Assembly: GCF_000337195.1 (NCBI RefSeq)
Contig: NZ_AOID01000064.1
Location: 53,076-117,075 of the forward strand
DNA: 64,000 nt
Reading direction: 5' to 3'
DNA from: Natrinema versiforme JCM 10478
Lineage (GTDB): Archaea > Halobacteriota > Halobacteria > Halobacteriales > Natrialbaceae
Both the position numbers and the translations under genes were made by a program. Shown here piece by piece: positions 34,944 through 43,429 of the stretch. The notes below the pieces were generated by a model. It ran no database searches. It was not told the origin of the DNA and was given only the letters and a program-made list of their open reading frames with translations. Numbering within the stretch: the stretch's first letter is position 1; each line of letters begins with the position of its first letter.

Positions 34944-36452
34944 TTAAGCTTCTGTGATTGAATTGAACTGTTTTTTTAGCGCTGGACCGATATACGGGCC
35001 GACAATGATCACTACCGTTGCTACAACCAAAAACAGCCGAAGAGGCGTTGCGAAGAAGATGTCAAAACTCCCGTTACTGAGTGAGAGCGATCGAGAGAGA
35101 TTCTCCTCTGCGATGGGACCGAGAATAAGCCCCAAGAGGAACGCGACGAGGGAGTAATCGTATGACTCCATGAAGTACCCAATAATCCCCAATGTGAGCA
35201 CGACAAACACATCAAAGTAGTTCGAGTTAAGCGAGAACGCGCCCAGTACAGACAGCACGATGATAATGGGAATGATTATAGAGGTGTTTACCGTCGTCAG
35301 GTAGCCTGCCCACCGAACCACGAGGAGACCGAGGGCGAGGATGACGAAGCTGCATACGATGAGTGTAACGAATATCGAGTATGTGAGATTGATCTGTGCA
35401 CCGAAGAGCGCTGGACCAGGGCGGATACCGTGAAGCATTAGCGCACCAATGAGGACGGCGGTCGTGGTGCTCCCCGGAATACCGAACGTGAGTGTCGGAA
35501 TCAGAGATCCGCTCACAGTCGCATTGTTCGAGGACTCTGTAGCGACAATGCCTTCTTCCGCTCCGTCTCCGAATTTTTCAGGGTTTTTGGAGGCGCGTTT
35601 TGCTTCTCCGTACGCAATGAACGTCGAGACAGATCCTCCAGAACCAGGAACTGCACCGATAAGTAAGCCGATGACTGAGGACTTGACGAGCGTGATAGGT
35701 TTCGCGAGGACTGTCCGGATACCAGACCGGACGCTCCCTCCGATATCAACGGCCCCACCACGCGAAATTGCCCCGCCCTGCTTACTCAGACGAAGCATCT
35801 CTGAGACAGCGAAGATACCAATGAGAGCTGCGACGAAACTAATCCCATTGTAGAGGCCGAGTTGGCCGAACGTGTACCGCTGTACCGGAAGCATTGGTGC
35901 GACTCCGACAGTTGCGAGCATTACGCCGAACCCACCCGCCATCACGTCTTTTAGGAACGATCCTTCAGAGACGATGATGATGAGCGAAAGTCCAAGGACC
36001 GCGACTAGGAAGTACTCAGGCGTTCCGAACATGAGAACAACCGACACGAGCACGGGCAGTATCGCGAGAACGGCCACTCCTCCGAGGAAGTCACCGATAC
36101 TTGAAGAGACGGCGGAAATAGTGAGTGCGTCGACAGCACGTCCTTCTCTCGCCATCGGATAGCCCTCGAGTGTCGTCGCTGCTGCAGACGCAGATCCGGG
36201 AACATTGAACAGGATCGCAGAGATGCTGCCCCCGTACATGACGCCATTGTATATCCCGATGAGGAAGATGATCGCATTCACAGCCCCCATCTGGAGTGTA
36301 AATGGTGTCGCAATTGCTAGGGTAAGCGCACCCCCGACGCCGGGGAGGCCGCCACCGATGATACCAATGACGACACCGAGTGCGATGAGCGCAATGCCTG
36401 GCCACGACAACACCGTCTCGATCGCGTGGATGAGGACATTAAGATCTGCCAT
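34944..36452 (-). CDS. tripartite tricarboxylate transporter, large permease TctA
   Basis: A 502-residue membrane protein with about 12 hydrophobic segments, the TctA (DUF112) subunit. It has GVVIGIIGGGLPGVGGALTLAIATPFT, a YGGSISAILFNVPGSASAAATTLEGYPMAREG block with the family PGS motif, and a second such site in GLLIGAVPGSGGSVSTFIAYGEAKRASKNPE plus TLTFGIPGSTTTAVLIGAL. It carries the ion-coupled translocation path. The gene abuts TctB (36453) and PrpF (34942) with no gap. The binding protein TctC and the flavoprotein lie upstream on the same strand. Confidence 0.93.
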   Translation of the reverse strand: MADLNVLIHAIETVLSWPGIALIALGVVIGIIGGGLPGVGGALTLAIATPFTLQMGAVNAIIFLIGIYNGVMYGGSISAILFNVPGSASAAATTLEGYPMAREGRAVDALTISAVSSSIGDFLGGVAVLAILPVLVSVVLMFGTPEYFLVAVLGLSLIIIVSEGSFLKDVMAGGFGVMLATVGVAPMLPVQRYTFGQLGLYNGISFVAALIGIFAVSEMLRLSKQGGAISRGGAVDIGGSVRSGIRTVLAKPITLVKSSVIGLLIGAVPGSGGSVSTFIAYGEAKRASKNPEKFGDGAEEGIVATESSNNATVSGSLIPTLTFGIPGSTTTAVLIGALMLHGIRPGPALFGAQINLTYSIFVTLIVCSFVILALGLLVVRWAGYLTTVNTSIIIPIIIVLSVLGAFSLNSNYFDVFVVLTLGIIGYFMESYDYSLVAFLLGLILGPIAEENLSRSLSLSNGSFDIFFATPLRLFLVVATVVIIVGPYIGPALKKQFNSITEA

Positions 36453-36956
36453 TTAGATCCCCCCAGTGACGATGTCGACGTTCATGAGCACTACGAAGAC
36501 GTAAGCGACTCCGGTTAGCGCGGCTGTGATAATCGCGGTCACCCACCACTTCTGGCGCGTGTATACGAGGTAGGCGAATGCGAAGAGCGGAGTCACCCAG
36601 AACAGTCCAACAGCGTACCCGACGAAGATATACCCCGTAATGAGCGTACCGAGGACAAGCATGCGGGTTCGGTCCTCCGTCTCCGACGTTGATGACTCAT
36701 CGGCATCTGAGCCACTGAGGACGACGGAGTCATTTCTGGTGAACTCGTAGGGGATGAAACGGTTCACAACACGGAGCACGGCTGCGACTAGAACAAGCCC
36801 AGACGCAGCCTGTGGGAAGAGGCGCGCCGCTGGTGGGAAATCGTAGGCTGTGACAAACATGTACGCGGCCAGTGCGGTCAGCAGCGCGGCAAACACATGC
36901 TCTCCGCGGGCCACATCTGTGAGGCGGTTCATGGGTGATAGTTTGGAAATGCTCAT
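36453..36956 (-). CDS. tripartite tricarboxylate transporter, small subunit TctB
   Basis: A 167-residue membrane protein with four predicted transmembrane segments (about 23-43, 50-65, 95-120, 128-165) and a polar loop with DADESSTSETEDRT in the middle, the usual plan of TctB. It has little conserved sequence, so the call rests on topology, size and its fixed place between TctC/flavoprotein and TctA. It overlaps the flavoprotein stop by 4 bases and touches the TctA start. It is a helper membrane subunit of the importer. Confidence 0.85.
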   Translation of the reverse strand: MSISKLSPMNRLTDVARGEHVFAALLTALAAYMFVTAYDFPPAARLFPQAASGLVLVAAVLRVVNRFIPYEFTRNDSVVLSGSDADESSTSETEDRTRMLVLGTLITGYIFVGYAVGLFWVTPLFAFAYLVYTRQKWWVTAIITAALTGVAYVFVVLMNVDIVTGGI

Positions 36957-38377
36957 ACTTGGATGTACTCGTTAGCGGATTCGGCCGCAGTTTTTCCGTA
37001 CACGGCTGCGTTCATCTGCCCAGTCCCACCGGGGTAGTTGTCGAAGAACAGCCCGCCGGTGCTGTTCCCAGCAGCATAGAGCCCCGGAATCGTCTCGCCG
37101 CGACTGTCAACGACTTCTGCCTCCGTATTGGTACGAACGCCACCGAAGCTGAACGTGATACCACCGGTGACTGCGTATGCGTAGTAAGGAGGCTTGTCGA
37201 TAGGAAGTGCCCAGTTTGTCTTCGGAGGTGTAACGCTGGTCGCTTCGTTTCCGTCAAGAACCTCCGGTTCGAACGCATCGGGATCGCAGGCAGCGTTGTA
37301 TTCTTCAATGGTTGCAACTGCCGTCTCGAGGTCACTACATCCAACTTCCTCCAAAAGGTCTGAGAGATTATCCGCGACAATGGGATCCGACGGCCCAGTT
37401 GCACGAAGGAGATCGTGAACCTTCGAGTCGACAACAATGTATGCGACATGATTCGGCTCCTCGAAGATGAGACGGCCGAACTTCGCGTAGGTGTGTGCAC
37501 GAGCGTCCTGTCCCTCGTCGACAAACCGTTCACCTTCGTCGTTCACGATGACACCGTACTGATAGCCGTCAACACGGTTTGCACCACCAGCGACATCCGG
37601 GCTAGCAGCGTCGATAAGTGCCATGTGGGCACCGCCCCACTGACCAACCAGATCGGCACCAATATCGCTGGCTGCTTCGAGCGCTTCGCCGGTATTGTAC
37701 CGACTACCGCGCACCGTCATCGCGTCATAGTCACGTCCATAGTACCGGACGCGCTTTTCGTCACTTGAACTGTATGCGCCGGCAGCAAGCACGACGGCGT
37801 CAGCCTCGAAGCGGACCAGTCCGTCATCGGTAATCGCGTCTACTCCGACTACGCGGCCATCGCTGTCTCGGTGGAAACCGCGAGCTTCAGTCTTGAAGTA
37901 GAAGTCCGCACCTTCCTCTTCAGCAGCTTCAGTGACGGTATCGACGTATTCTTCGCCATCGAACCACGTACGCGCCACCGTATAGCCGACAGCGAGCGGT
38001 TCCATCTGCCAGTCAACGCCGGCTGAGGCGGTGAGCCATTCGAGGGTATCACCCGCATTTTCGGTGAGGTAGCGAGCGAGGTCCGGATCTGCCCGGTTAC
38101 TGGTCTGATCGAGAATATCCTCGTAAAACTCGTCGACAGTGTAGTCTTTGATGTCGAATTCGAAGCCGTACTGTTCGAGGTCAGTCCCGGCAGAGGGGAC
38201 ACGAAACGATTCGCTGAATCGGGTGTTCCCGCCTTGTCGTTCACGAGGGGCTTTCTCGAGGACGGCAACAGAGTGATCAAGTTCCGCAGCACGAAGTGCG
38301 GCCGTGAGGCCGGCAGTACCACTACCGACGACTACGATGCTGTACTTGTGCGTATCAGTATAGCCAGATGCGTTCAT
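36953..38377 (-). CDS. FAD-dependent oxidoreductase, tricarballylate-dehydrogenase-like (TcuA type)
   Basis: A 474-residue flavoprotein of the fumarate-reductase superfamily. It opens with YSIVVVGSGTAGLTAALRAAE and then EKAPRERQGGNTRFSESFRVP, closely following the LEKAPxxxRGGNSRF pattern of tricarballylate dehydrogenase. The C-terminal FAD motif GLYAAGNSTGGLFFDNYPGGTGQMNAAVYGK is intact. The expected reaction is oxidation of tricarballylate, or a similar saturated tricarboxylate, to cis-aconitate. No TcuB-like iron-sulfur/haem electron carrier is nearby, so electrons must go elsewhere. It sits inside the TctCBA-PrpF operon, supporting a tricarboxylate substrate. Urocanate- or fumarate-reductase-like activity is the alternative. 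Confidence 0.85.
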   Translation of the reverse strand: MNASGYTDTHKYSIVVVGSGTAGLTAALRAAELDHSVAVLEKAPRERQGGNTRFSESFRVPSAGTDLEQYGFEFDIKDYTVDEFYEDILDQTSNRADPDLARYLTENAGDTLEWLTASAGVDWQMEPLAVGYTVARTWFDGEEYVDTVTEAAEEEGADFYFKTEARGFHRDSDGRVVGVDAITDDGLVRFEADAVVLAAGAYSSSDEKRVRYYGRDYDAMTVRGSRYNTGEALEAASDIGADLVGQWGGAHMALIDAASPDVAGGANRVDGYQYGVIVNDEGERFVDEGQDARAHTYAKFGRLIFEEPNHVAYIVVDSKVHDLLRATGPSDPIVADNLSDLLEEVGCSDLETAVATIEEYNAACDPDAFEPEVLDGNEATSVTPPKTNWALPIDKPPYYAYAVTGGITFSFGGVRTNTEAEVVDSRGETIPGLYAAGNSTGGLFFDNYPGGTGQMNAAVYGKTAAESANEYIQV

Positions 38378-38418
38378 ATTGGTGTGTCTGTGTATGTAGG
38401 TTCGGGGAAGGGATGTGG

Positions 38419-39426
38419 TTATTCGCCACGAAGATTTGACATATCTACTTTCTCCGGGATCGTGTTGATGGAGTCTTCCAGAGCCTTTCTAGCGCGTTCG
38501 GGGGGGCCGTATTCAACAATGTTCCCTGTCTGATTAGACCAAGTCTGTACTTCATCGGTCTGAAGTGCGGCCTTGACAGCATCAGCGAGGGTATCACGGA
38601 TGTCTGTCGGCGTTTCAGGGGGCAAATACATGCACCGAGTGAGTTGACCGATGTAGTCTATGCTACTGAAACCGGCATCCGACGGAGATGGTGCCTCAGG
38701 GAAGACAGAGCTGCCATCAGTTGAGAGGATGGAGACAGTCTCGAGGTCACCTGATTCGACGGCACTCTGCGCGGCAGTGTCGGTGGTCGCGACGACCGGA
38801 ACTTCACCAGAGACGGCCGCTTTAATTGCAGGTCCGGCACCATCGTAGGCGACGTATTGATCGTAATTCAGATCGTAATCGTTCTTCATCACAATGGCAG
38901 CGAGATTGACTATGCCACCACGCCCAAGACCCGCAAATTTCTCGAGGTCCCCAGACTGATACCGCTCAACGAGATCTTGGAGACCAGTGATATTGTGTTC
39001 GGGGTTCGCGAAGATACCGTAGGGCGTCCGGGCGTACGTACAGACTGGCATGAGCTTAGTGATATCCCAGTCCGGCTGGTGTACAAGGTAGGAAATGGGC
39101 GTTGACGGTGGATTGAATCCACCGAACGTGTATCCGTCGGGTTTAGAGCGCAAGATCTGGGCAGCCCCTTTCAGCGAGGCAGCCCCCGGCGCGTTCTCAA
39201 CTGCGACCCCAACATCCAGCTCGTTGGATACCTGAGGCATAATCTTCCGAGCGTAAGTATCGGTACCGCCACCCTGACTGAAGGGGACGATGTAAGTTAT
39301 ATTTTTACTGGGATATTCGCCACCGCTAGTCTGAAGCGAACTGCAACCCGCGAGTGCTGCGGTACCGGTACCAGCTGCAATGATCAATCTACGACGTGTC
39401 GCGGAGGCACTGTTGTCACGTACCAT
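38419..39426 (-). CDS. tripartite tricarboxylate transporter, substrate-binding lipoprotein TctC
   Basis: A 335-residue Bug-type binding protein. The start at 39426 is chosen because it places a twin-arginine-type leader (ATRRRLIIAAGTGTAALAGC) with a lipobox at the N-terminus; the earlier ATG at 39501 would add 25 unneeded residues. The mature part has the family opening YPSKNITYIVPFSQGGGTDTYARKI, an AAPGAASLKGAAQ-like segment (VENAPGAASLKGAAQIL), and a C-terminal TPTDIRDTLADAVKAAL helix. It delivers a tri- or dicarboxylate to TctA/TctB. It is the first gene of the operon tctC-flavoprotein-tctB-tctA-prpF. Confidence 0.92.
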   Translation of the reverse strand: MVRDNSASATRRRLIIAAGTGTAALAGCSSLQTSGGEYPSKNITYIVPFSQGGGTDTYARKIMPQVSNELDVGVAVENAPGAASLKGAAQILRSKPDGYTFGGFNPPSTPISYLVHQPDWDITKLMPVCTYARTPYGIFANPEHNITGLQDLVERYQSGDLEKFAGLGRGGIVNLAAIVMKNDYDLNYDQYVAYDGAGPAIKAAVSGEVPVVATTDTAAQSAVESGDLETVSILSTDGSSVFPEAPSPSDAGFSSIDYIGQLTRCMYLPPETPTDIRDTLADAVKAALQTDEVQTWSNQTGNIVEYGPPERARKALEDSINTIPEKVDMSNLRGE

Positions 39427-40735
39427 ATACCGACCGTCAAATTCTCCAGTATTAAGGCTAACGATTATGAGGGAATGTGAGCTGTCGGTGACTGTATTCA
39501 CGAGAAGTGATGCTACTGATATTCTATTCGAAGCGAGAGTCGTTCGTCACGCCTAAGGGGAAGTTTGGCAGCCCAGAACGGAGCTCTCTTCCTTTAATGC
39601 AAGATCAAATATAGGATAATTATATCATGGTTTTATCTAGGGATAGCGCTCTAACAGTCCTAAGCGCGAAAAACGACTCCTCATCATTTACCAGTATTTA
39701 CGGCCATGTTTCTTGATTAATTCGCTAAAGAGGTTATCGTATTCTGCATTTAGACAGCAGTAGGAGGGTAAGAAATCAATGGGGTACTCCGCGTAAACCC
39801 GATCTCATTGGCGGTGAGAGCGTTTACCTAACATGCGCTGATGGTTTCTCAGGGCGTTATTAGATACACCTCCGTCATACAACTCTCGCGTGGAACATGG
39901 GGGATCTTCACATCTCGTAAATCAGATGGTGGCCTAATTTTGGACTCAAATGGCCAAATTTGGCACTTTAAGGCTATAAAAGCCGAATATAGCACGAAAT
40001 CAGGTATCGTAAACAATCTCATGGAAAATGGTGCAGATAGACGTAAGTGTGACTAGCTTTGAAAGGTAGATATACTGATCAACGGTGATGAGAATCCTGC
40101 TACGGCCATATTTGTCAATTCACGATATGCGACTCATATGTTACCAACCATAAGTTAGTAATAAAAACTATTTCTCGCATCATTTCCCGAATATGCGCGA
40201 GTAGGGGTATAATTTATAGTTAGGAAGGACGAATTTATCTCGCGCGCGATCCGCCATCATCTGATGATAGAGTGTGGCACCAGCCAAGAATTGGAAATCA
40301 GTAGCACTTGATTCACAAACTTTCTTCATTGATATCTCGTCCCATGCTCTACCCTACAGAACGATGTTTGTAAAAGAGCGTGGTGGGATTCGTGTACTGG
40401 AAAGGATTTGAATAGAAGCCAACATACGAGTGATTTCACGTCTCGGCAACGGTCCCAATCAGACCGCCTTCTACGTGAAACGCCTATAGTCGACCGCATT
40501 CCACGCACGATGCAGAAAGACGTTCGTTCAGTACGATCATAATCTTGGTTTACGCTAGTATGTCTATAATGCGCAGACGCGCCTTCTACTTTGAGAGAGT
40601 GTTATCACGCCTAAATGATTTACAAATATATGGTTGTAAATTAAGGATTGTAGTCCGGCGAGCATATAATCCCGTCTTTTGGGACGATATCGCCAGAGCA
40701 GTTCCTCCTTCAGTGTTCTGAGTAGTAGATCCGTT
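39427..40735 (+). other. 1.3-kb AT-rich region without recognisable gene
   Basis: The base composition drops and no frame gives a convincing protein. A 71-codon plus-strand frame at 39841-40056 lacks family resemblance. It contains the upstream region of TctC (a TTAATA TATA-like element about 25 bases before its start, minus strand). The rest is likely decayed or inserted DNA separating the tricarboxylate and methylaspartate blocks. Confidence 0.45.
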
Positions 40736-40781
40736 GAGGCGGTCAGTTTCGGTCATGAGTATCCGAATCTTCGACCGCCTC
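40736..40781. repeat. inverted repeat after the methylaspartate ammonia-lyase gene
   Basis: GAGGCGGTC (40736-40744) and GACCGCCTC (40773-40781) form a perfect 9-base stem with a 28-base loop, beginning 10 bases past the stop of the minus-strand gene. It could be a transcript-ending or processing structure, or a remnant of an insertion-sequence end. Confidence 0.35.
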
Positions 40782-40790
40782 GTAAGGTCG

Positions 40791-42026
40791 TCAATTGCTT
40801 ATTCGATAGGATGTCCGAGCCATCTCGTTGGCAACGATTTGATACCCTTCATCGACTCCCATTCCGGGTCTGGCCAGTATTTGTGCCGGTTGCGTTGCGA
40901 GCGCCACCTGTGCACAGACTCGGGCAGAGACATCCGTTTCCGCGCAACTTCCGCCCAAGTATGCACGCGTATCGGTATTTTCGCAGTACTGGACAGCATC
41001 GATACTTGCAGTGATTTCACCGAGATCGGGCGTCTTGATCTGGACAATATCGACAGCGCCAGAATCGACAAAGGCGGTGACGTCGTCATAGGTATTACAA
41101 AACTCGTCGGCGATGATGTCTACGGGTACCGAACACTCGGTTAGGCCGTCTCGGAGTGCTCCGAGCACGTGGATCTGTTCGTCGCGTGATCCGGCTTCTA
41201 TCGGGCTCTCTATTTGAAGCGAATACGGCGATGCAGCGTCGTCAAGCGCTGCGAAGTAGTCTATCACCTCGTCGCGATCGTACGGAGGAGCAAAAATTTC
41301 GCCGACTGTTCCGTAGATGTCCACGTGAAACGTCGGGTCGTATTCCGGAGAACCGAGTTCGGTCACTCGACCGCTGAGCCAATCTATATATTCGAGGAGC
41401 TGTTCTCCCTCTTGGCCGATCTCGTCTACCGAATTAAACAGCCCGTGGGGAAGAACGGGAACCTCTTTGAGAATCATTTTTTCGGCGTTTCGACGGCGGT
41501 CGCTGCCGCTTTGACAAAAGATTGGAACCGGCTGGGGTGCACGGTCGATGCCGTATTCGGTACTGATTACCTCGGTCATCGTCTGTGCAGAAGCCGTTGC
41601 TGCGGCATCCAGTAACGCTTGGGAGACCCCGTATCGGACTGCCGTGTGTAACTCTTCCGTGTCAGCGATGTCGCTCAGGATCTCGACGTTGGTTGTAAAC
41701 GCACTGGCATCTCGACCGACGAGGGCCTCCGAAATCGTCGTCTCTATCTCGTCGAGGTGGTCCTCCGCAGTGAAAAACGCATCGCGACCACCGAATCCGG
41801 AGTATTGGACCGCTGTACAATCACCGAGAGCGGTTCGGCCATCTTTGAGTTCGATTATTACACTCGCTGCTTCGGCCGGTTGACGGACATCGGTATACCC
41901 CGAGGTAACTGCCTGTCCGTTGTACAGAAATCCGTCTTGCTCTGCGTTCGCCACGATAGCTTCCTTATCGTCGAAGTAGTAGCCACCCGTCGTCACTACT
42001 GCGGTTACGTTAGCTATCTCTGTCAT
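40791..42026 (-). CDS. mal: 3-methylaspartate ammonia-lyase
   Basis: A 411-residue enolase-superfamily enzyme that eliminates ammonia from (2S,3S)-3-methylaspartate to give mesaconate. The key residues fall where they do in the clostridial enzyme: His194 in VLPHGLFN, metal ligands Asp236 (HVDIYG), Glu273 (IESP) and Asp307 (ADEFCNT), and the catalytic Lys331 in VQIKTPD. The substrate-loop CQSGSD, GGSCAETD and the C-terminal ARPGMGVDEGYQIVANEM are also present. In haloarchaea this enzyme belongs to the methylaspartate cycle of acetate assimilation, but no glutamate mutase or mesaconyl-CoA gene is adjacent here. The divergent IclR gene and a palindrome at the promoter suggest inducible control. 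Confidence 0.93.
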   Translation of the reverse strand: MTEIANVTAVVTTGGYYFDDKEAIVANAEQDGFLYNGQAVTSGYTDVRQPAEAASVIIELKDGRTALGDCTAVQYSGFGGRDAFFTAEDHLDEIETTISEALVGRDASAFTTNVEILSDIADTEELHTAVRYGVSQALLDAAATASAQTMTEVISTEYGIDRAPQPVPIFCQSGSDRRRNAEKMILKEVPVLPHGLFNSVDEIGQEGEQLLEYIDWLSGRVTELGSPEYDPTFHVDIYGTVGEIFAPPYDRDEVIDYFAALDDAASPYSLQIESPIEAGSRDEQIHVLGALRDGLTECSVPVDIIADEFCNTYDDVTAFVDSGAVDIVQIKTPDLGEITASIDAVQYCENTDTRAYLGGSCAETDVSARVCAQVALATQPAQILARPGMGVDEGYQIVANEMARTSYRISN

Positions 42027-42038
42027 ATAGCGTCTATG

Positions 42039-42068
42039 TCAGTATTTACTGGGGGATTATATATAAAT
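42039..42068 (-). promoter_or_regulatory. promoter and palindrome of the methylaspartate ammonia-lyase gene
   Basis: On the minus strand TTTATATATAATC (about 42055-42067) is a strong TATA box 30-40 bases before the ATG at 42026. CAGTATTTACTG (42040-42051, 5-base arms) lies just downstream of it, near the transcription start, the position for a repressor site. The divergent IclR protein (42466) is the candidate. Confidence 0.5.
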
Positions 42069-42422
42069 TCCTATTATAGAATAGTCGTTGTTTCGGGTTG
42101 TACCCAATCCGATGGCCGATCTCATTCTACTATATGTGGAACTCCTCTACTGCATTTCTTTGCTGGGTCGGCGAGAACAGCACCCGATTACAGCCATATG
42201 GGTGTGATAATGGCGGTGAATCGTAGGACGGCACGAGGTGGCTGAATTGCCCATGCTCCGCTTCAACGACCCGGATGCGGTGGGTGAAGACGGGGCAGTC
42301 TCTCCAAAGAAGAGGAAGTGAAAATCATGACACGCAATTCCTAGGATATCTGTACCAAACAGGGGATGAGCACCCTACTATCGATGTAATCAGTGGGAAA
42401 TCGCTGCGCGGAACGATACATT

Positions 42423-42443
42423 CTATAATACATGGATTTATAG
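42423..42443 (+). promoter_or_regulatory. TATA box of the IclR gene inside an inverted repeat
   Basis: CTATAA and TTATAG form perfect 6-base arms around a 9-base spacer. The right arm is part of the GATTTATAG TATA box, about 26 bases before the ATG at 42466 (leaderless). This suggests autoregulation. The 42027-42465 intergenic region holds no other recognisable element. Confidence 0.45.
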
Positions 42444-42465
42444 GGCTTGGTGAGAGAGAGTACGT

Positions 42466-43230
42466 ATGACCGAGAGCCAACTTCTGATGACGACCGAAAC
42501 ATCGTTAGCGGTGATCGAGACAATTCAGGAACTCGATGGGGCAACGCCGGCCGAACTCGCGGCGGCGCTCGAGCTATCCGAGAGCACTGTCTACAAACAC
42601 CTCTATACCCTCGCGAAACACGGCTACGTCGCCTCCAACGGAGACGAATACCGGCTTGGAGCGCGGTTCTATCATATCGGGATGTACGTCCGGAACCGCA
42701 GCAAAGTGTACGAACTGGCGGGCAAGTACGTTATCGAACTCGCTGAGCAGTCGAACGAGGAATCCGACTTCGGAATCGAGGAGAACGGTCGCATCGTGAC
42801 GCTGTTTGATTCGGTCGGTAGTTCCGCCAAGCCGAGTTCTCGGCTCAATAACTACGAGTACATGCATACGACGGCTATCGGGAAGGCGATCCTTGCTCGA
42901 TTGCCGGAGTCACGCGTCGACACGATTGCCGACCGGTGGGGTTTCCCGGAACTCACTGAGGAAACGATCACGTCGCGATCGGAACTCGATGCTGAACTCG
43001 AGCGCATTCGGGAACGGGGCTATGCGATCAACGATCAGGAGTCGATTCCGGGGAAACGCGTTGCCGGCGTCGTCGCCGAGGGACCCAATGGGGGCGTTAT
43101 CGGCGGCTTCACAATCTCTGGTCCGGCATACCGGATCGAAGACGCCGACCTCCATCAGGAATTTCCCGATATCCTGCAGCGAGTTGTGCCGGATTTCGAG
43201 TCGGAATTGGTCTCACAAGGGCTCCTGTAG
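42466..43230 (+). CDS. IclR family transcriptional regulator
   Basis: A 254-residue IclR regulator. The winged helix is at about 8-72 (TSLAVIETIQELDGATPAELAAALELSESTVYKHLYTLAKHGYV). The effector domain carries EESDFGIEENGRIVTLFDSVG, the conserved MHTTAIGKAILARLPESRVD block, a SELDAELERIRERGYAINDQESIPG helix and GGFTISGPAYRIED. Leaderless start at 42466, placed by the TATA box. It is divergent from methylaspartate ammonia-lyase and upstream of the NhaC, asparaginase and oxidase genes; it probably governs one or both sides in response to an acidic amino acid or its keto/unsaturated acid. Confidence 0.93.
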   Translation: MTESQLLMTTETSLAVIETIQELDGATPAELAAALELSESTVYKHLYTLAKHGYVASNGDEYRLGARFYHIGMYVRNRSKVYELAGKYVIELAEQSNEESDFGIEENGRIVTLFDSVGSSAKPSSRLNNYEYMHTTAIGKAILARLPESRVDTIADRWGFPELTEETITSRSELDAELERIRERGYAINDQESIPGKRVAGVVAEGPNGGVIGGFTISGPAYRIEDADLHQEFPDILQRVVPDFESELVSQGLL

Positions 43231-43429
43231 TCGGCCTCGAGTCGACGAAAGGACCGATAGTCGTCCGATTGTGGCCGCTTTACTTACAAATCGAAATGTT
43301 GTACGCATCTATTTTCTGGCTATATCTGTTGAATATCTGGTAGAGAACGACACTGCGTGTCTCCATCTACTCGCTTCCCCGATATTCAAACAAAAGATTA
43401 AAATAGTGTAACTCTCACATTGAGTGTGT

